Below, in pieces: positions 1 through 7,816 of a stretch of DNA of 64,000 bases (position 1 is the first letter of the stretch; every line of letters starts with the position of its first letter). The DNA comes from JAVJUV01 sp040220415 (lineage in GTDB: Bacteria > Pseudomonadota > Alphaproteobacteria > Rhodobacterales > Rhodobacteraceae): positions 24,655 through 88,654 of the forward strand of contig JAVJUV010000083.1 of the NCBI GenBank assembly GCA_040220415.1, in the 5' to 3' direction. Position numbers and translations under genes: made by a program. The notes under the pieces were generated by a model. It ran no database searches, was not told the DNA's origin, and saw only the letters and a list, made by a program, of their open reading frames with translations.

Positions 1-208
1 AGATCAGTAATCCGCTGCCCAGGATGTGCACCCGGTGCTCGAACCCCAGAAGAAGGCCACCTACCGCCAGGGCAACGATCAGATAGATGCCGGCGCGTGA
101 TCGCCAGAACGAGTGGGGCGGCGTCGACACGACGTTTCGGTCCGATATGTCCGGTTCGTCCGGGTCCTTGGGGGCAACGTCAGAAACGAGGCTTGGTCTT
201 TCCTTCAT
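1..208 (-). CDS. DUF2933-like small membrane protein, cut by window edge
   Basis: The gene starts at the ATG ending at 208 and runs off the left edge, so only about 69 residues are visible. The start shares an ATGA overlap with the stop of the exported-protein gene (205-208), and an AGGAGG-type ribosome site lies about 8 nt upstream. The protein has a polar N-terminus of about 35 residues and then one hydrophobic segment (YLIVALAVGGLLLGF) followed by EHRVHILG. That EHR-x-H pattern after a membrane segment is typical of DUF2933 proteins, short inner-membrane proteins often found next to copper ATPases. The missing C-terminus would normally be His-rich. The function is unknown; the copper context is the main clue. 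Confidence 0.6.
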   Translation of the reverse strand, partial: MKERPSLVSDVAPKDPDEPDISDRNVVSTPPHSFWRSRAGIYLIVALAVGGLLLGFEHRVHILGSGLLI

Positions 209-810
209 CGAGTATCCTCCTGCCAGTTGGTGCCGCTTTCGGTCTCCGCGAGGGAAGCCTCGAGCGCCGCTCGTGGCGCGACCCCGTCGAGCGGACGCAC
301 CGCGATATCCAGCCGCCGGGCCGCGTTGTAGCCAAGCGCCGCGGCCTCGGTGGGGGCGACGCCGTAGGCGCTGCGGTATCGCGCGGCAAAGCTGCTGGCG
401 TCATTGTCGGCGGCCCAGCCGTCGGGAAGCGCGCCGGGACGCAACACGACGCCGGCGAAAGCAAGCGATGCGGCGGCGGCAGATGCGTCCGGCTCCGGTC
501 CGATCACGACCAGGACGTCGGGCGGCGTCCGAGGCGTCCCGACCAACCCGGCGACCTGGCCTGCCGCTTCGGCAGGCAACGGCAGGAGCTGCACGTCTAC
601 GCCGCCGAGATGGCCGTCTGATGTTTCGTCCGCATGCCCGTCCCGCTCATCCGCCGCCAACAGAAATCCGTTGACCGCCTCGGCGAGACGCGCCTCACGT
701 TCCTCACCCGCGACCAGAAGCCCGGCGGTAAATTCGTGCGCCGTCGCCATGTTCGCCGTGACAGTGAGCGCAAGAGCGGCCAGCGCGCCGTGAACGATGT
801 CCAATCTCAT
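205..810 (-). CDS. Exported protein of unknown function, periplasmic-binding-like
   Basis: This is a 201-residue protein with a likely signal peptide (hydrophobic stretch about residues 8-24, with a cleavable TAHEF region) and no other membrane segment. The mature part is acidic and Ala-rich. The C-terminal part around FAARYRSAYGVAPTEAAALGYNAARRL recalls the last conserved block of type I periplasmic binding proteins of the branched-chain amino acid (LivK) family, but the protein is far too short for a full binding fold. The start overlaps the end of the upstream copA gene by ATGA (807-810), so it is translationally coupled to it. A role in periplasmic metal handling is inferred only from context. 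Confidence 0.6.
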   Translation of the reverse strand: MRLDIVHGALAALALTVTANMATAHEFTAGLLVAGEEREARLAEAVNGFLLAADERDGHADETSDGHLGGVDVQLLPLPAEAAGQVAGLVGTPRTPPDVLVVIGPEPDASAAAASLAFAGVVLRPGALPDGWAADNDASSFAARYRSAYGVAPTEAAALGYNAARRLDIAVRPLDGVAPRAALEASLAETESGTNWQEDTR

Positions 811-3161
811 ATTCTTGCACCTCTCAGCCGCAGCGAATTGAGCACCACAGAGATCGATGAGGCGCTCATGGCGAAGGCGGCAAACATCGGACTGATGAGG
901 ATGCCGAAGAAGGGAAACAGGACACCCGCTGCGACGGGCACGCCGGAAGCGTTGTAGATCAACGCGAAGAACAGGTTCTGGCGGATGTTGCGCATTGTGG
1001 CCCGGGCAAGCCGCCGCGCGCGCACGATCCCGTCGAGGTTGCCCTTGACCAAAGTGATGCCCGCGCTTTCGATAGCCACATCGGCGCCGGTGCCCATGGC
1101 GATGCCGACATCGGCCTGTGCCAGCGCCGGTGCATCGTTGACACCATCCCCGGCCATCGCGACCCTGCGGCCCTCTTTCTGCAACTCCTTGATGATCCGC
1201 GCCTTGTCTTCGGGCAGCACATCGGCCCGGATCTCGTCGATGCCGAGACGCGCGCCGATGGCTTTGGCCGTGCGTTCGTTGTCGCCAGTCGCCATGATGA
1301 CGCGGAATCCCAATTCATGCAGATCCTTGATGGCGGCGGGTGTGGTTTCCTTCACCGGGTCGGCGACGGCGACAAGACCGGCAATCGCGCCATCCAGCAC
1401 CACGAACATCACCGTCTCGCCTTCGTCGCGGCGGGCATTTGCCTTGGCGGTCAGATCGCCGGCCTCGAGCCCCAGCTCGCGGATCATCGCCAGATTGCCA
1501 AGCGCAACGGCCTGACCGTCCACCACGCCTTTGACGCCCTTGCCCGTGACGGCTTCGAAATCGTCGGCCCTGGCCATCTTCACATTTCGCTCCTCCGCGC
1601 CGCGCACAATGGCTTCGGCGAGAGGGTGTTCGGATCCGCGTTCCAGCGATGCGGCGAGACGCAGGACCTCGGCCTCGTCGTGACCGTGCTCGGGCAGGAC
1701 GGCGACAAGCCGCGGCTTGCCTTTGGTCAGCGTGCCGGTCTTGTCGACGATCAGGGTATCGACCTTCTCGAACCGCTCCAGCGCTTCGGCGTTCTTGATC
1801 AGCACCCCGGCCTGGGCCCCCCGCCCCGTGGCCGTCATGATAGACATCGGTGTCGCAAGGCCAAGTGCACAAGGACAGGCGATGATCAGGACCGCGACGG
1901 CCGCGATCAACGCATAGGACAGCGCCGGCGTCGGCCCCCAAGCCGCCCAGGCGATGAAGGAAAGGACCGCGATCCCGATCACGGCCGGAACGAAATAGCC
2001 TGACACCTTGTCGGCATATTTCTGGATCGGTGCGCGCGACCGTTGCGCGTTCGACACCATCTCGACGATCTGCGCCAGCATCGTGTCGGACCCGACCCGC
2101 GTCGCCTCCATCACCAGGCTGCCGGTGCCGTTGATCGTGGCACCGGTCAGCGGGTCGCCCTCGGTCTTCTCGACCGGCACTGGTTCACCGGAGATCATGC
2201 TTTCGTCGACCGAGGACCGGCCGTCCAGAACCACGCCATCGACCGGCACCTTGTCGCCAGGCCGCACGCGCAGCCGGTCGCCGACCTGAACGTCCTCGAG
2301 CGGAATCTCCTCCTCGGACCCGTCGTCCCGGATGACCCGCGCGGTCTTGGCCGCCATGTCGAGCAGCGCGCGGATCGCCTTGCCGGTGCCTTCACGTGCG
2401 CGCAATTCCATCACCTGGCCGAGCAGCACCAGCGTGACGATCACCGCTGCCGCTTCGAAATAGACGCCGACATGCCCTTCGGCGTCTCGAAATCCGTCGG
2501 GGAATATCCCTGGTGCCAGAACGGCAACGACGCTGAAGAGCCAGGCCGCCATCACGCCCATGCCGATCAGGGAGAACATGTTGAGGTTCATTGTCCGGAA
2601 CGAATTCCAGCCCCGAACCAGAAACGGCCAGCCGCACCAAAGGACCACCGGGGTTCCGAGAACCAGCTCGATCCAGAGGGTTGCTCGCTCGCCGAAGATC
2701 TCGCGCACTCCCTGAAAGCCGAGATAGGGACCCATGGTGAGGATCAGAAGCGGAATGGTCAGGACCGTGCCGACCCAGAAACGTCGGGTAAAGTCGACAA
2801 GCTCCGGATTTGGACCGTCCGCCGCGATAGCAGCCGATTCAAGCTCCAGCCCCATGCCGCAGATCGGGCAGGATCCCGGCTCGGTCTGGCGCACGGTCGG
2901 GTGCATCGGACAGGTGTAGACCGCCCCATCATAGCCGTCGGGGATGGTATCGTATCTGCCGTCCGCCGGGGCAGTGCTTGCGTGGTGGTCGTGGGCATCG
3001 TGATCATGCCCGGTATGGGCGGCAACCTCCTCTTCGGGCACGAGATGCATACCGCATTTCGGGCAATCGCCCGGACCGTTCTGCCGCACCTCTGGATGCA
3101 TCGGGCAGACGTACACGACGGTTTCGGTGTCGGATGTCGCACGGCTTGCTTGGTTGTTCAT
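807..3161 (-). CDS. copA: Cu(I)-exporting P1B-type ATPase (CopA type)
   Basis: This 784-residue inner-membrane ATPase exports Cu(I) or Ag(I). The N-terminus carries two YHS-like heavy-metal-binding domains (CPMHPEV...CPKCGM at about residues 19-38 and CPMHPTV...CPICGM at about 84-103) separated by a His/Asp-rich linker (about 49-60). There is no classical HMA domain. Catalytic marks are the SGE actuator loop (about 324), CPC at 429-431 in the transport helix, the phosphorylated Asp in DKTGT (473-477), SEHPLAEA in the N-domain, and GDGVNDAP in the hinge. The helix-7 YN and helix-8 MSASS signatures are those of Cu(I) pumps. The start overlaps the prs stop by ATGA (3158-3161) and couples it to the nucleotide genes upstream. 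Confidence 0.95.
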   Translation of the reverse strand: MNNQASRATSDTETVVYVCPMHPEVRQNGPGDCPKCGMHLVPEEEVAAHTGHDHDAHDHHASTAPADGRYDTIPDGYDGAVYTCPMHPTVRQTEPGSCPICGMGLELESAAIAADGPNPELVDFTRRFWVGTVLTIPLLILTMGPYLGFQGVREIFGERATLWIELVLGTPVVLWCGWPFLVRGWNSFRTMNLNMFSLIGMGVMAAWLFSVVAVLAPGIFPDGFRDAEGHVGVYFEAAAVIVTLVLLGQVMELRAREGTGKAIRALLDMAAKTARVIRDDGSEEEIPLEDVQVGDRLRVRPGDKVPVDGVVLDGRSSVDESMISGEPVPVEKTEGDPLTGATINGTGSLVMEATRVGSDTMLAQIVEMVSNAQRSRAPIQKYADKVSGYFVPAVIGIAVLSFIAWAAWGPTPALSYALIAAVAVLIIACPCALGLATPMSIMTATGRGAQAGVLIKNAEALERFEKVDTLIVDKTGTLTKGKPRLVAVLPEHGHDEAEVLRLAASLERGSEHPLAEAIVRGAEERNVKMARADDFEAVTGKGVKGVVDGQAVALGNLAMIRELGLEAGDLTAKANARRDEGETVMFVVLDGAIAGLVAVADPVKETTPAAIKDLHELGFRVIMATGDNERTAKAIGARLGIDEIRADVLPEDKARIIKELQKEGRRVAMAGDGVNDAPALAQADVGIAMGTGADVAIESAGITLVKGNLDGIVRARRLARATMRNIRQNLFFALIYNASGVPVAAGVLFPFFGILISPMFAAFAMSASSISVVLNSLRLRGARI

Positions 3162-4105
3162 TCGGGTGTCCTCTCGGCGGGATTCGGATCCAACCTAACT
3201 GTTCCAGCAACTGGAAGGTCCAGGCCTGTCGCGACTGACCGGAGCGCTTCGGCCAGTACACTGGAAATTCCAATCGCATTCGATGGATGGGGTATGGTGT
3301 CGGTGGTAATAACCCTTGCCGCACCGGCTGACAGGATGGCGTCATGGGCACCATCCGCAAAGACCGCGTGGATGGCCAGGCAGACAGGCGCATCGGTTCC
3401 GGAGGCAAGCAATCGCTCGACAGCCCGCGCCATCGTGTTCCCGGAGGACGCGATGTCGTCGAGGATCACCGGTTTTCCCTCCCGCAGAGCTACGCTTTCA
3501 GGCACGCTGACATCGACGCTGCGGTCGCCGGACCTCACCTTGCGCAAGACCTCATAGGGTCGTCCGGCCAGCCGGGCCACCTCGGCCACCCATTGCTGGC
3601 TTTCGCTGTCGGGACCCAGAAGAACGGCGTCTGGCAGGTTCGTCTCGATCCAGCTTGCCAACAGCGGGGCGGAGACGGCGCGTATCGCCGGCATCGGGAA
3701 GACATCCTCCAGTCGGCGGATGCGGTGCAGATGCGGATCGACGGTCACCAGCCAGTCGAAACTTTCCCCCAGGAATTGCGCGAACAGCGGCGCGCTGACC
3801 GCCTGCCCGGCTTCGAAACGGCGGTCCTGCCGCATGTAGCCGAGATAGGGGGCGATCAATCCGACGCGGCGTGCGCCCATCTCGCGGGCCGTCGCCGCGG
3901 CGAAGCGCAAAGGCAGGGCAAGGCGGTCGGGATCGCGCAATGTCGCCAGCAGCGCCACGTCGGCCCCGTCCAGATCGCCGGGCAGCGAGATCAGGCTTTC
4001 GCCATCGGGGAAACGGTGCCAGTCGAGCTCGCGCAGTTCCGCCCCGATCGCGGGGGCCAGATCTTCGGCCAGCGGTCTCATCTCGGGAAACGGAACAAGG
4101 ATCAT
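3158..4105 (-). CDS. prs: Ribose-phosphate diphosphokinase (PRPP synthase)
   Basis: The 315-residue enzyme makes PRPP from ribose 5-phosphate and ATP. It shows the catalytic-loop site DPHLHR (about 122), a KVRSGDR flexible-loop region (about 187), and the PRPP loop VILDDIASSGNT (about 213-224). It is divergent from the housekeeping Prs of proteobacteria and closer in style to archaeal enzymes. I judge it a second, dedicated copy because it sits between a phosphorylase and a copper pump, joined to both by ATGA overlaps (3158-3161 and 4102-4105). The partner phosphorylase and RNase-like genes suggest recycling of ribose phosphates from nucleotides. Which enzyme links them is not visible here. 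Confidence 0.88.
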   Translation of the reverse strand: MILVPFPEMRPLAEDLAPAIGAELRELDWHRFPDGESLISLPGDLDGADVALLATLRDPDRLALPLRFAAATAREMGARRVGLIAPYLGYMRQDRRFEAGQAVSAPLFAQFLGESFDWLVTVDPHLHRIRRLEDVFPMPAIRAVSAPLLASWIETNLPDAVLLGPDSESQQWVAEVARLAGRPYEVLRKVRSGDRSVDVSVPESVALREGKPVILDDIASSGNTMARAVERLLASGTDAPVCLAIHAVFADGAHDAILSAGAARVITTDTIPHPSNAIGISSVLAEALRSVATGLDLPVAGTVRLDPNPAERTPE

Positions 4106-5610
4106 GACATCTCCCCGGACAGCGTGAGCACGCCCGATTGGGACTCGGCATAGGCGAGGGCATAGGCCAGTTCGCCCGGTGTCTCGGCATGGAGTTCATA
4201 GAGCGGCTGGCCGCTGTCCACCCGGTCCCCAATCCGCACCAGCAACCGAATGCCAGCGCTCTTCTGACGCGGGGCACCGGCCAGCTTGGCGATGCGCGCG
4301 ATGCGTCGGTTGTCGATGGCGGTCAGCTGGCCCGCATGAGGGGCGCGTATGTCGATGCGCTGTTCCGCGCTTCCGGGTTCGCGGAAACCGCCCTGTGCCG
4401 CGCAGATTGCCATGAACTTTGCCTCCGCCGCGCCACTGTCGAGAAGCGCCTGCGCGCGGTCCCGTCCCTGCCCCGCCACGGCGCCCGGTGCGAGGTCCAG
4501 AAGATGCCCGGCCAGATCCAGCGCCCGCGCACCGAGGTCGCCGGGCGCTTCCGGCGTGCGCCGCAGAACCGCCAGCACGTCCATGGCTTCCAGCGCGGGA
4601 CCGATGCCGCGTCCCACGGGGGCCGCGCCGTCGCTGATGTGCAGCGCCAGGTTCAGACCCAACGCCTCGCTCACCGATGACAGCCGGGCACCGAGGGCTC
4701 GCGCAGCCCCGGCAGACCGCACCTTGGCCGTGGGTCCGACCGGCATGTCGATCAAGACATGCGTGGCACCGGCCGCGCTCTTTTTCGACAGCACACTCGC
4801 CACGAGCTGACCGGTGGAGTCGAAATCGAGCGGGCGTTCGACACGGATGAAATGATCATCGGCGGGGCTGAGCGCGAGCCCGCCACCCCAAACGACGCAG
4901 CCGCCTTCTGCTTCGACCACCCGGCGCAGCGCGGCGGCGTCCAAGGCGACTGGCGCCATGACCTCCATCGTGTCGGCCGTCCCCGCCGGCGAGGTGATCG
5001 CACGGCTCGACGTCTTGGGGATCAGATACCCCGCTGCTGCGACGATGGCGACGACGATCGGCGTCGTCCGGTTGCCCGGCAATCCGCCGACGCAATGCTT
5101 GTCGAGTACGGCCCGGTCCCCCCAGTCGAGCGTCTGGCCGGCATCCCTCATGGCACGGGTCAGGGCCACGGTCTCGGCCTCGTCCAGCCGGTCGCCCGCG
5201 CAGGCGGTGACGAATGCGGCAAGGTCGAGATCCGAAAGCCGGCTGTTGAGCGTGTCGCTGACGATGCCCGCGAAACCCGCCTGATCCAGCCGCTCGCCAT
5301 AGGCCTTCGCCCGGATCATCGACGCCGAGGCGGGCGGTTCTGGATGCGAAAACGTCGCGCGGTCCCCTGCCCGCGCGCCAAGCGCCGCCCAGGCGGAAGC
5401 AGATAACGCCGCCTGGTCCACGGCAAGCCATGCCCCACGACCGACCACATTCAAGGTGGCAATGATCCACCGGTCCTTAAGGTCGATCCGTATTCGAGTC
5501 TGGGCGGCAAACCCCTCGGAGCGGCAGACATGGCAGTCTTCATGCATGTAGACGACCGGTTGCCGGTAGGTGTCGATGCCGGAGGGGAAAAGGGTGAGGG
5601 TTTCGGTCAT
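4102..5610 (-). CDS. Thymidine/AMP phosphorylase family protein
   Basis: This 502-residue protein belongs to the long branch of the thymidine phosphorylase family, which includes archaeal AMP phosphorylase. It has an N-terminal extension of about 90 residues (with HEDCHVCRSEGF near the start) before the nucleoside phosphorylase core. The core holds DKHCVGGLPGNRTTPI (about 170-185) and the phosphate-binding KTSSRAITSPAGTADTMEV (about 199-217). A C-terminal barrel-sandwich domain ends in PGELAYALAYA. In archaea such enzymes cleave AMP to adenine and ribose 1,5-bisphosphate; bacterial members are mostly annotated as thymidine phosphorylase. I cannot decide the substrate. No RuBisCO or ribose-1,5-bisphosphate isomerase is present in the window. 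It is coupled by ATGA to its neighbours. Confidence 0.87.
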   Translation of the reverse strand: MTETLTLFPSGIDTYRQPVVYMHEDCHVCRSEGFAAQTRIRIDLKDRWIIATLNVVGRGAWLAVDQAALSASAWAALGARAGDRATFSHPEPPASASMIRAKAYGERLDQAGFAGIVSDTLNSRLSDLDLAAFVTACAGDRLDEAETVALTRAMRDAGQTLDWGDRAVLDKHCVGGLPGNRTTPIVVAIVAAAGYLIPKTSSRAITSPAGTADTMEVMAPVALDAAALRRVVEAEGGCVVWGGGLALSPADDHFIRVERPLDFDSTGQLVASVLSKKSAAGATHVLIDMPVGPTAKVRSAGAARALGARLSSVSEALGLNLALHISDGAAPVGRGIGPALEAMDVLAVLRRTPEAPGDLGARALDLAGHLLDLAPGAVAGQGRDRAQALLDSGAAEAKFMAICAAQGGFREPGSAEQRIDIRAPHAGQLTAIDNRRIARIAKLAGAPRQKSAGIRLLVRIGDRVDSGQPLYELHAETPGELAYALAYAESQSGVLTLSGEMS

Positions 5611-6989
5611 CGCGGACGGTCCAGATAGACGGACTCGAGGTGCTCGGGGACGCGCGCGGGTCGCCCAAGCTCATGCTCGACGCGAAATCGCAGGCTGTCC
5701 GCGGCGGCAGGCTCTCCATGGGTCAGATAGGTCATCGCCGGGGCAGGACCGGCGGACATCCAGCGCATGATCTCACCGGCATCGGCGTGCCCGGAAAAGG
5801 ACTGGAGCTGAACCACCTCGGCCTCGATCGGGAACTCACGACCGAACATGCGCAAACTCCGCGTCCCCCCGGCCAGCGCCGCGCCACGCGTTCCGCCGGC
5901 CTGAAAGCCCGACAGCAGGATCGTGTTGCGCCGATCCCCGCCGAAGCTGGCCAGATGGTGCAGGATGCGCCCGCCGGTCAACATTCCGCTGGCGGAGACG
6001 ATGATCATCGGACCCTGGCGGGTGTTCAGATCCTTCGATTGCTCGACCGTGTTCACGCGCTTGGCGATCTCGAACATCGCCACGCAGTCTTCGCGGCTGA
6101 CGTGATGTTCGTCGTGGTGGCGGTGATAGATCTCGGTTGCGTCCACCGCCATCGGGCTGTTGAGGAATACTGGCACGTAGGGGATGTCACCCCGCCCCAT
6201 CAATCGCGCGATGTGCAACATGAGGCCCTGCGCCCGTCCGACGGCGAAAGACGGGATCAGCACCGTGCCGCCACGGGCAAAGGTGCGTTTGAGGACCGGG
6301 GCCAGCTCGGCCTCGGGGTCCGTATCGGGATGGGACCGGTTGCCATAGGTGGATTCGCAGACCAGCACATCGGCCCCGCCGAACGGTCTTGGCGGTCGCA
6401 TCAGCGGATCGGTCTCGTGGCCCAGATCGCCGCTGAAATGAATAACCCTGCCGCCGACCTCAAGCCGGATCTGGGCCGCCCCAAGAAGATGCCCGGCCGG
6501 AATGAAGCTGGCCGCGATGCCGTCGCCCAGTTCGATCCTCTGATCGAAAGGGTGCGGATCAAGGCGATCCAGCGCGGCCTTTGCATCCTTGAGCGTGTAA
6601 AGAGGCTTTGGGTTCTTGTGTTTGGAATACCCCTTTCTGGCGGCATAGCGCGCCTCTTCTTGCTGGATATGCCCGCTGTCGGGCAGAATGAGTCCGCACA
6701 GTTCCGCCGTTGCCTCGGTGCAAAGAACCCGCCCGCGAAACCCCGCCCGGATCAGCGCGGGCAGATATCCTGAATGGTCCAGATGGGCATGGGTGAGCAG
6801 CACGGTGTCGATGGTGTTGACGCGCACAGGGAACGGTTTGCGATTGCGCGCACGCAGCTGCTTGAACCCCTGGAACAGGCCGCAATCGACCAGGATGCGC
6901 CGTCCCATGGCCTCGATCAGGTAGCGCGATCCTGTCACCGTTCCGGCGGCACCGAGAAAGCGCAGTTTCGGACGTGCGGTCGGGATCAT
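5607..6989 (-). CDS. Beta-CASP metallo-beta-lactamase RNase-like hydrolase
   Basis: I place the start at the ATG ending at 6989 (MIPTARPKLRF), giving 460 residues. It overlaps the upstream stop as ATGA, and upstream in-frame sequence only shadows the DUF5676 gene. Zinc ligands are the THAHLDH motif (H67, H69, D71, H72), GHLLGAAQI, and SGDLGH. The beta-CASP domain has the CESTYGNRSH block, and the C-terminal region ends with the SGHADAGEI and LTHGEPAA zinc-binding blocks (RMMBL). Relatives are CPSF-like RNA endo- or exonucleases such as TTHA0252. Its position before a nucleotide phosphorylase suggests RNA turnover feeding nucleotide salvage, which is inference. Confidence 0.9.
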   Translation of the reverse strand: MIPTARPKLRFLGAAGTVTGSRYLIEAMGRRILVDCGLFQGFKQLRARNRKPFPVRVNTIDTVLLTHAHLDHSGYLPALIRAGFRGRVLCTEATAELCGLILPDSGHIQQEEARYAARKGYSKHKNPKPLYTLKDAKAALDRLDPHPFDQRIELGDGIAASFIPAGHLLGAAQIRLEVGGRVIHFSGDLGHETDPLMRPPRPFGGADVLVCESTYGNRSHPDTDPEAELAPVLKRTFARGGTVLIPSFAVGRAQGLMLHIARLMGRGDIPYVPVFLNSPMAVDATEIYHRHHDEHHVSREDCVAMFEIAKRVNTVEQSKDLNTRQGPMIIVSASGMLTGGRILHHLASFGGDRRNTILLSGFQAGGTRGAALAGGTRSLRMFGREFPIEAEVVQLQSFSGHADAGEIMRWMSAGPAPAMTYLTHGEPAAADSLRFRVEHELGRPARVPEHLESVYLDRPR

Positions 6990-7351
6990 GCCCCTGCTCC
7001 CCTGCCCGCGATGGCGTTGTAGAGCCCGCCAAAGATCAGCGCGGCGTACCATCCGTAAAGAAAGCTCTCGATCAGGCCGATGGCGAAGCCCAATGGCGTC
7101 AGCCAGACGAAACCGGGCAGCAGACCGGACCAGACCTCGTACATCGCGTAGCCGGGAAAGATCAGATCGAAGGCGATACACACAAGGTAGGTCAGAGCCA
7201 GAAACAGGCTCAGCGCCCAGCCCAGCGGTACGATGGGAAGAAACGTGCGCCCTGTCCCGTCATTCGCGCCCATGACGCAGGCCCCGCACGTCATGCGCAG
7301 GGCCAGGAAAAGGATCGCCGCGACGGCGGTGAAATAGAGGATGGGCATCAT
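6986..7351 (-). CDS. DUF5676 family membrane protein
   Basis: This is a 121-residue inner-membrane protein with about four hydrophobic segments: one N-terminal (about 2-20), a second around 40-60, a third around 75-98, and a last around 100-116. The second half (LVCIAFDLIFPGYAM ... FAIGLIESFLYGWY) matches the pattern of DUF5676 proteins, which are small membrane proteins of unknown function often near metal-efflux and stress genes. The N-terminus has RMTCGACVMGAND, with a Cys pair that might bind metal. It is the first member of the ATGA-coupled chain (6986-6989 overlap with the hydrolase). A ribosome site AAAGGAAC lies just upstream of the start. Confidence 0.72.
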   Translation of the reverse strand: MMPILYFTAVAAILFLALRMTCGACVMGANDGTGRTFLPIVPLGWALSLFLALTYLVCIAFDLIFPGYAMYEVWSGLLPGFVWLTPLGFAIGLIESFLYGWYAALIFGGLYNAIAGRGAGA

Positions 7352-7417
7352 GGCGTGTTCCTTTCTTGTCGATGATCAAACTGGATCGCGAACGCCGTTG
7401 CCGGTCGGCACCTTGCA

Positions 7418-7453
7418 AGGATGGGTGCGCAACCGGCGCAAAACGCCCATCCT
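7418..7453 (-). other. Intergenic hairpin
   Basis: AGGATGGG (7418-7425) and CCCATCCT (7446-7453) can form an 8-bp stem, extended by GCG/CGC pairs across a one-base bulge. It lies in the 113-nt space between the Cys-rich peptide gene and the DUF5676 gene. There is no T-run on either side, so it is not a standard intrinsic terminator. It could act as an attenuator or an mRNA processing/stability element that separates a highly expressed peptide from the following operon. Confidence 0.4.
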
Positions 7454-7464
7454 GCGAGGCATAG

Positions 7465-7632
7465 TCAGTTCTGACCGCAGCAGCAGCCGGATTTGACCGG
7501 TTTTGCCTTTGCGGGTTCCGCGACCTGCGGTTCGACATTTGCTTTCGGCTGCGCATCGGTCTTGCCACCGCAACATCCGCCCTGCTTCTGCTTGGCCGCG
7601 TCTTGTGTCTGCGAAGTTGAACGGTCGTCCAT
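7465..7632 (-). CDS. Small Cys-rich peptide, metallothionein-like
   Basis: This 55-residue open frame starts at the ATG ending at 7632, with a strong AAAGGAGGT ribosome site 5-6 nt upstream. It is hydrophilic, with a Lys/Gln/Ala-rich linker between two cysteine clusters: GGCCGGK (C20, C21) and the C-terminal SGCCCGQN (C50-C52). There is no signal peptide. The composition resembles small metal-binding or metal-storage peptides, but it matches no metallothionein family that I can name. An ECF-type promoter (7665-7689) lies 33 nt upstream of the start. The downstream genes include a copper ATPase, so cytosolic Cu(I) buffering is a reasonable but unproven role. Confidence 0.72.
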   Translation of the reverse strand: MDDRSTSQTQDAAKQKQGGCCGGKTDAQPKANVEPQVAEPAKAKPVKSGCCCGQN

Positions 7633-7664
7633 CTGGACCTCCTTTTGTTTGGCTTCGTTCTAAA

Positions 7665-7689
7665 GACGCGGCCCGACGAAAAACATTAC
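7665..7689 (-). promoter_or_regulatory. ECF-type promoter, Cys-rich peptide gene
   Basis: On the minus strand GTAAT (7685-7689) is followed after exactly 16 nt by CGTC (7665-7668) and then TTTA. The base before is T and the base after GTAAT is G, as in the other sites of this window. The predicted start of transcription is about 7658, giving a leader of roughly 25 nt with the ribosome site. It may also serve the DUF5676-to-DUF2933 chain by read-through past the hairpin at 7418-7453. Confidence 0.7.
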
Positions 7690-7816
7690 AAGGATTGGCA
7701 ACCTGTCGGGCTTCGTTGGCAAAGGAAAATCTGTATCGGTCGACCGTAGGAAGGCGTCGATATTGCCGACGGAGCCACCGCAACCAGGCAGGCTGTCGGC
7801 TGACCGGTGCTGCCGG

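Noticed and set aside
2043..3557. 504-residue plus-strand frame opposite copA and prs
   Set aside because: Crosses two coupled minus-strand genes; no motif and shadow-like composition.
7366..7379. TTGTCGATGATCAA, an FNR-like half match before the DUF5676 gene
   Set aside because: One half-site is poor and the position is only about 15 nt from the start codon.
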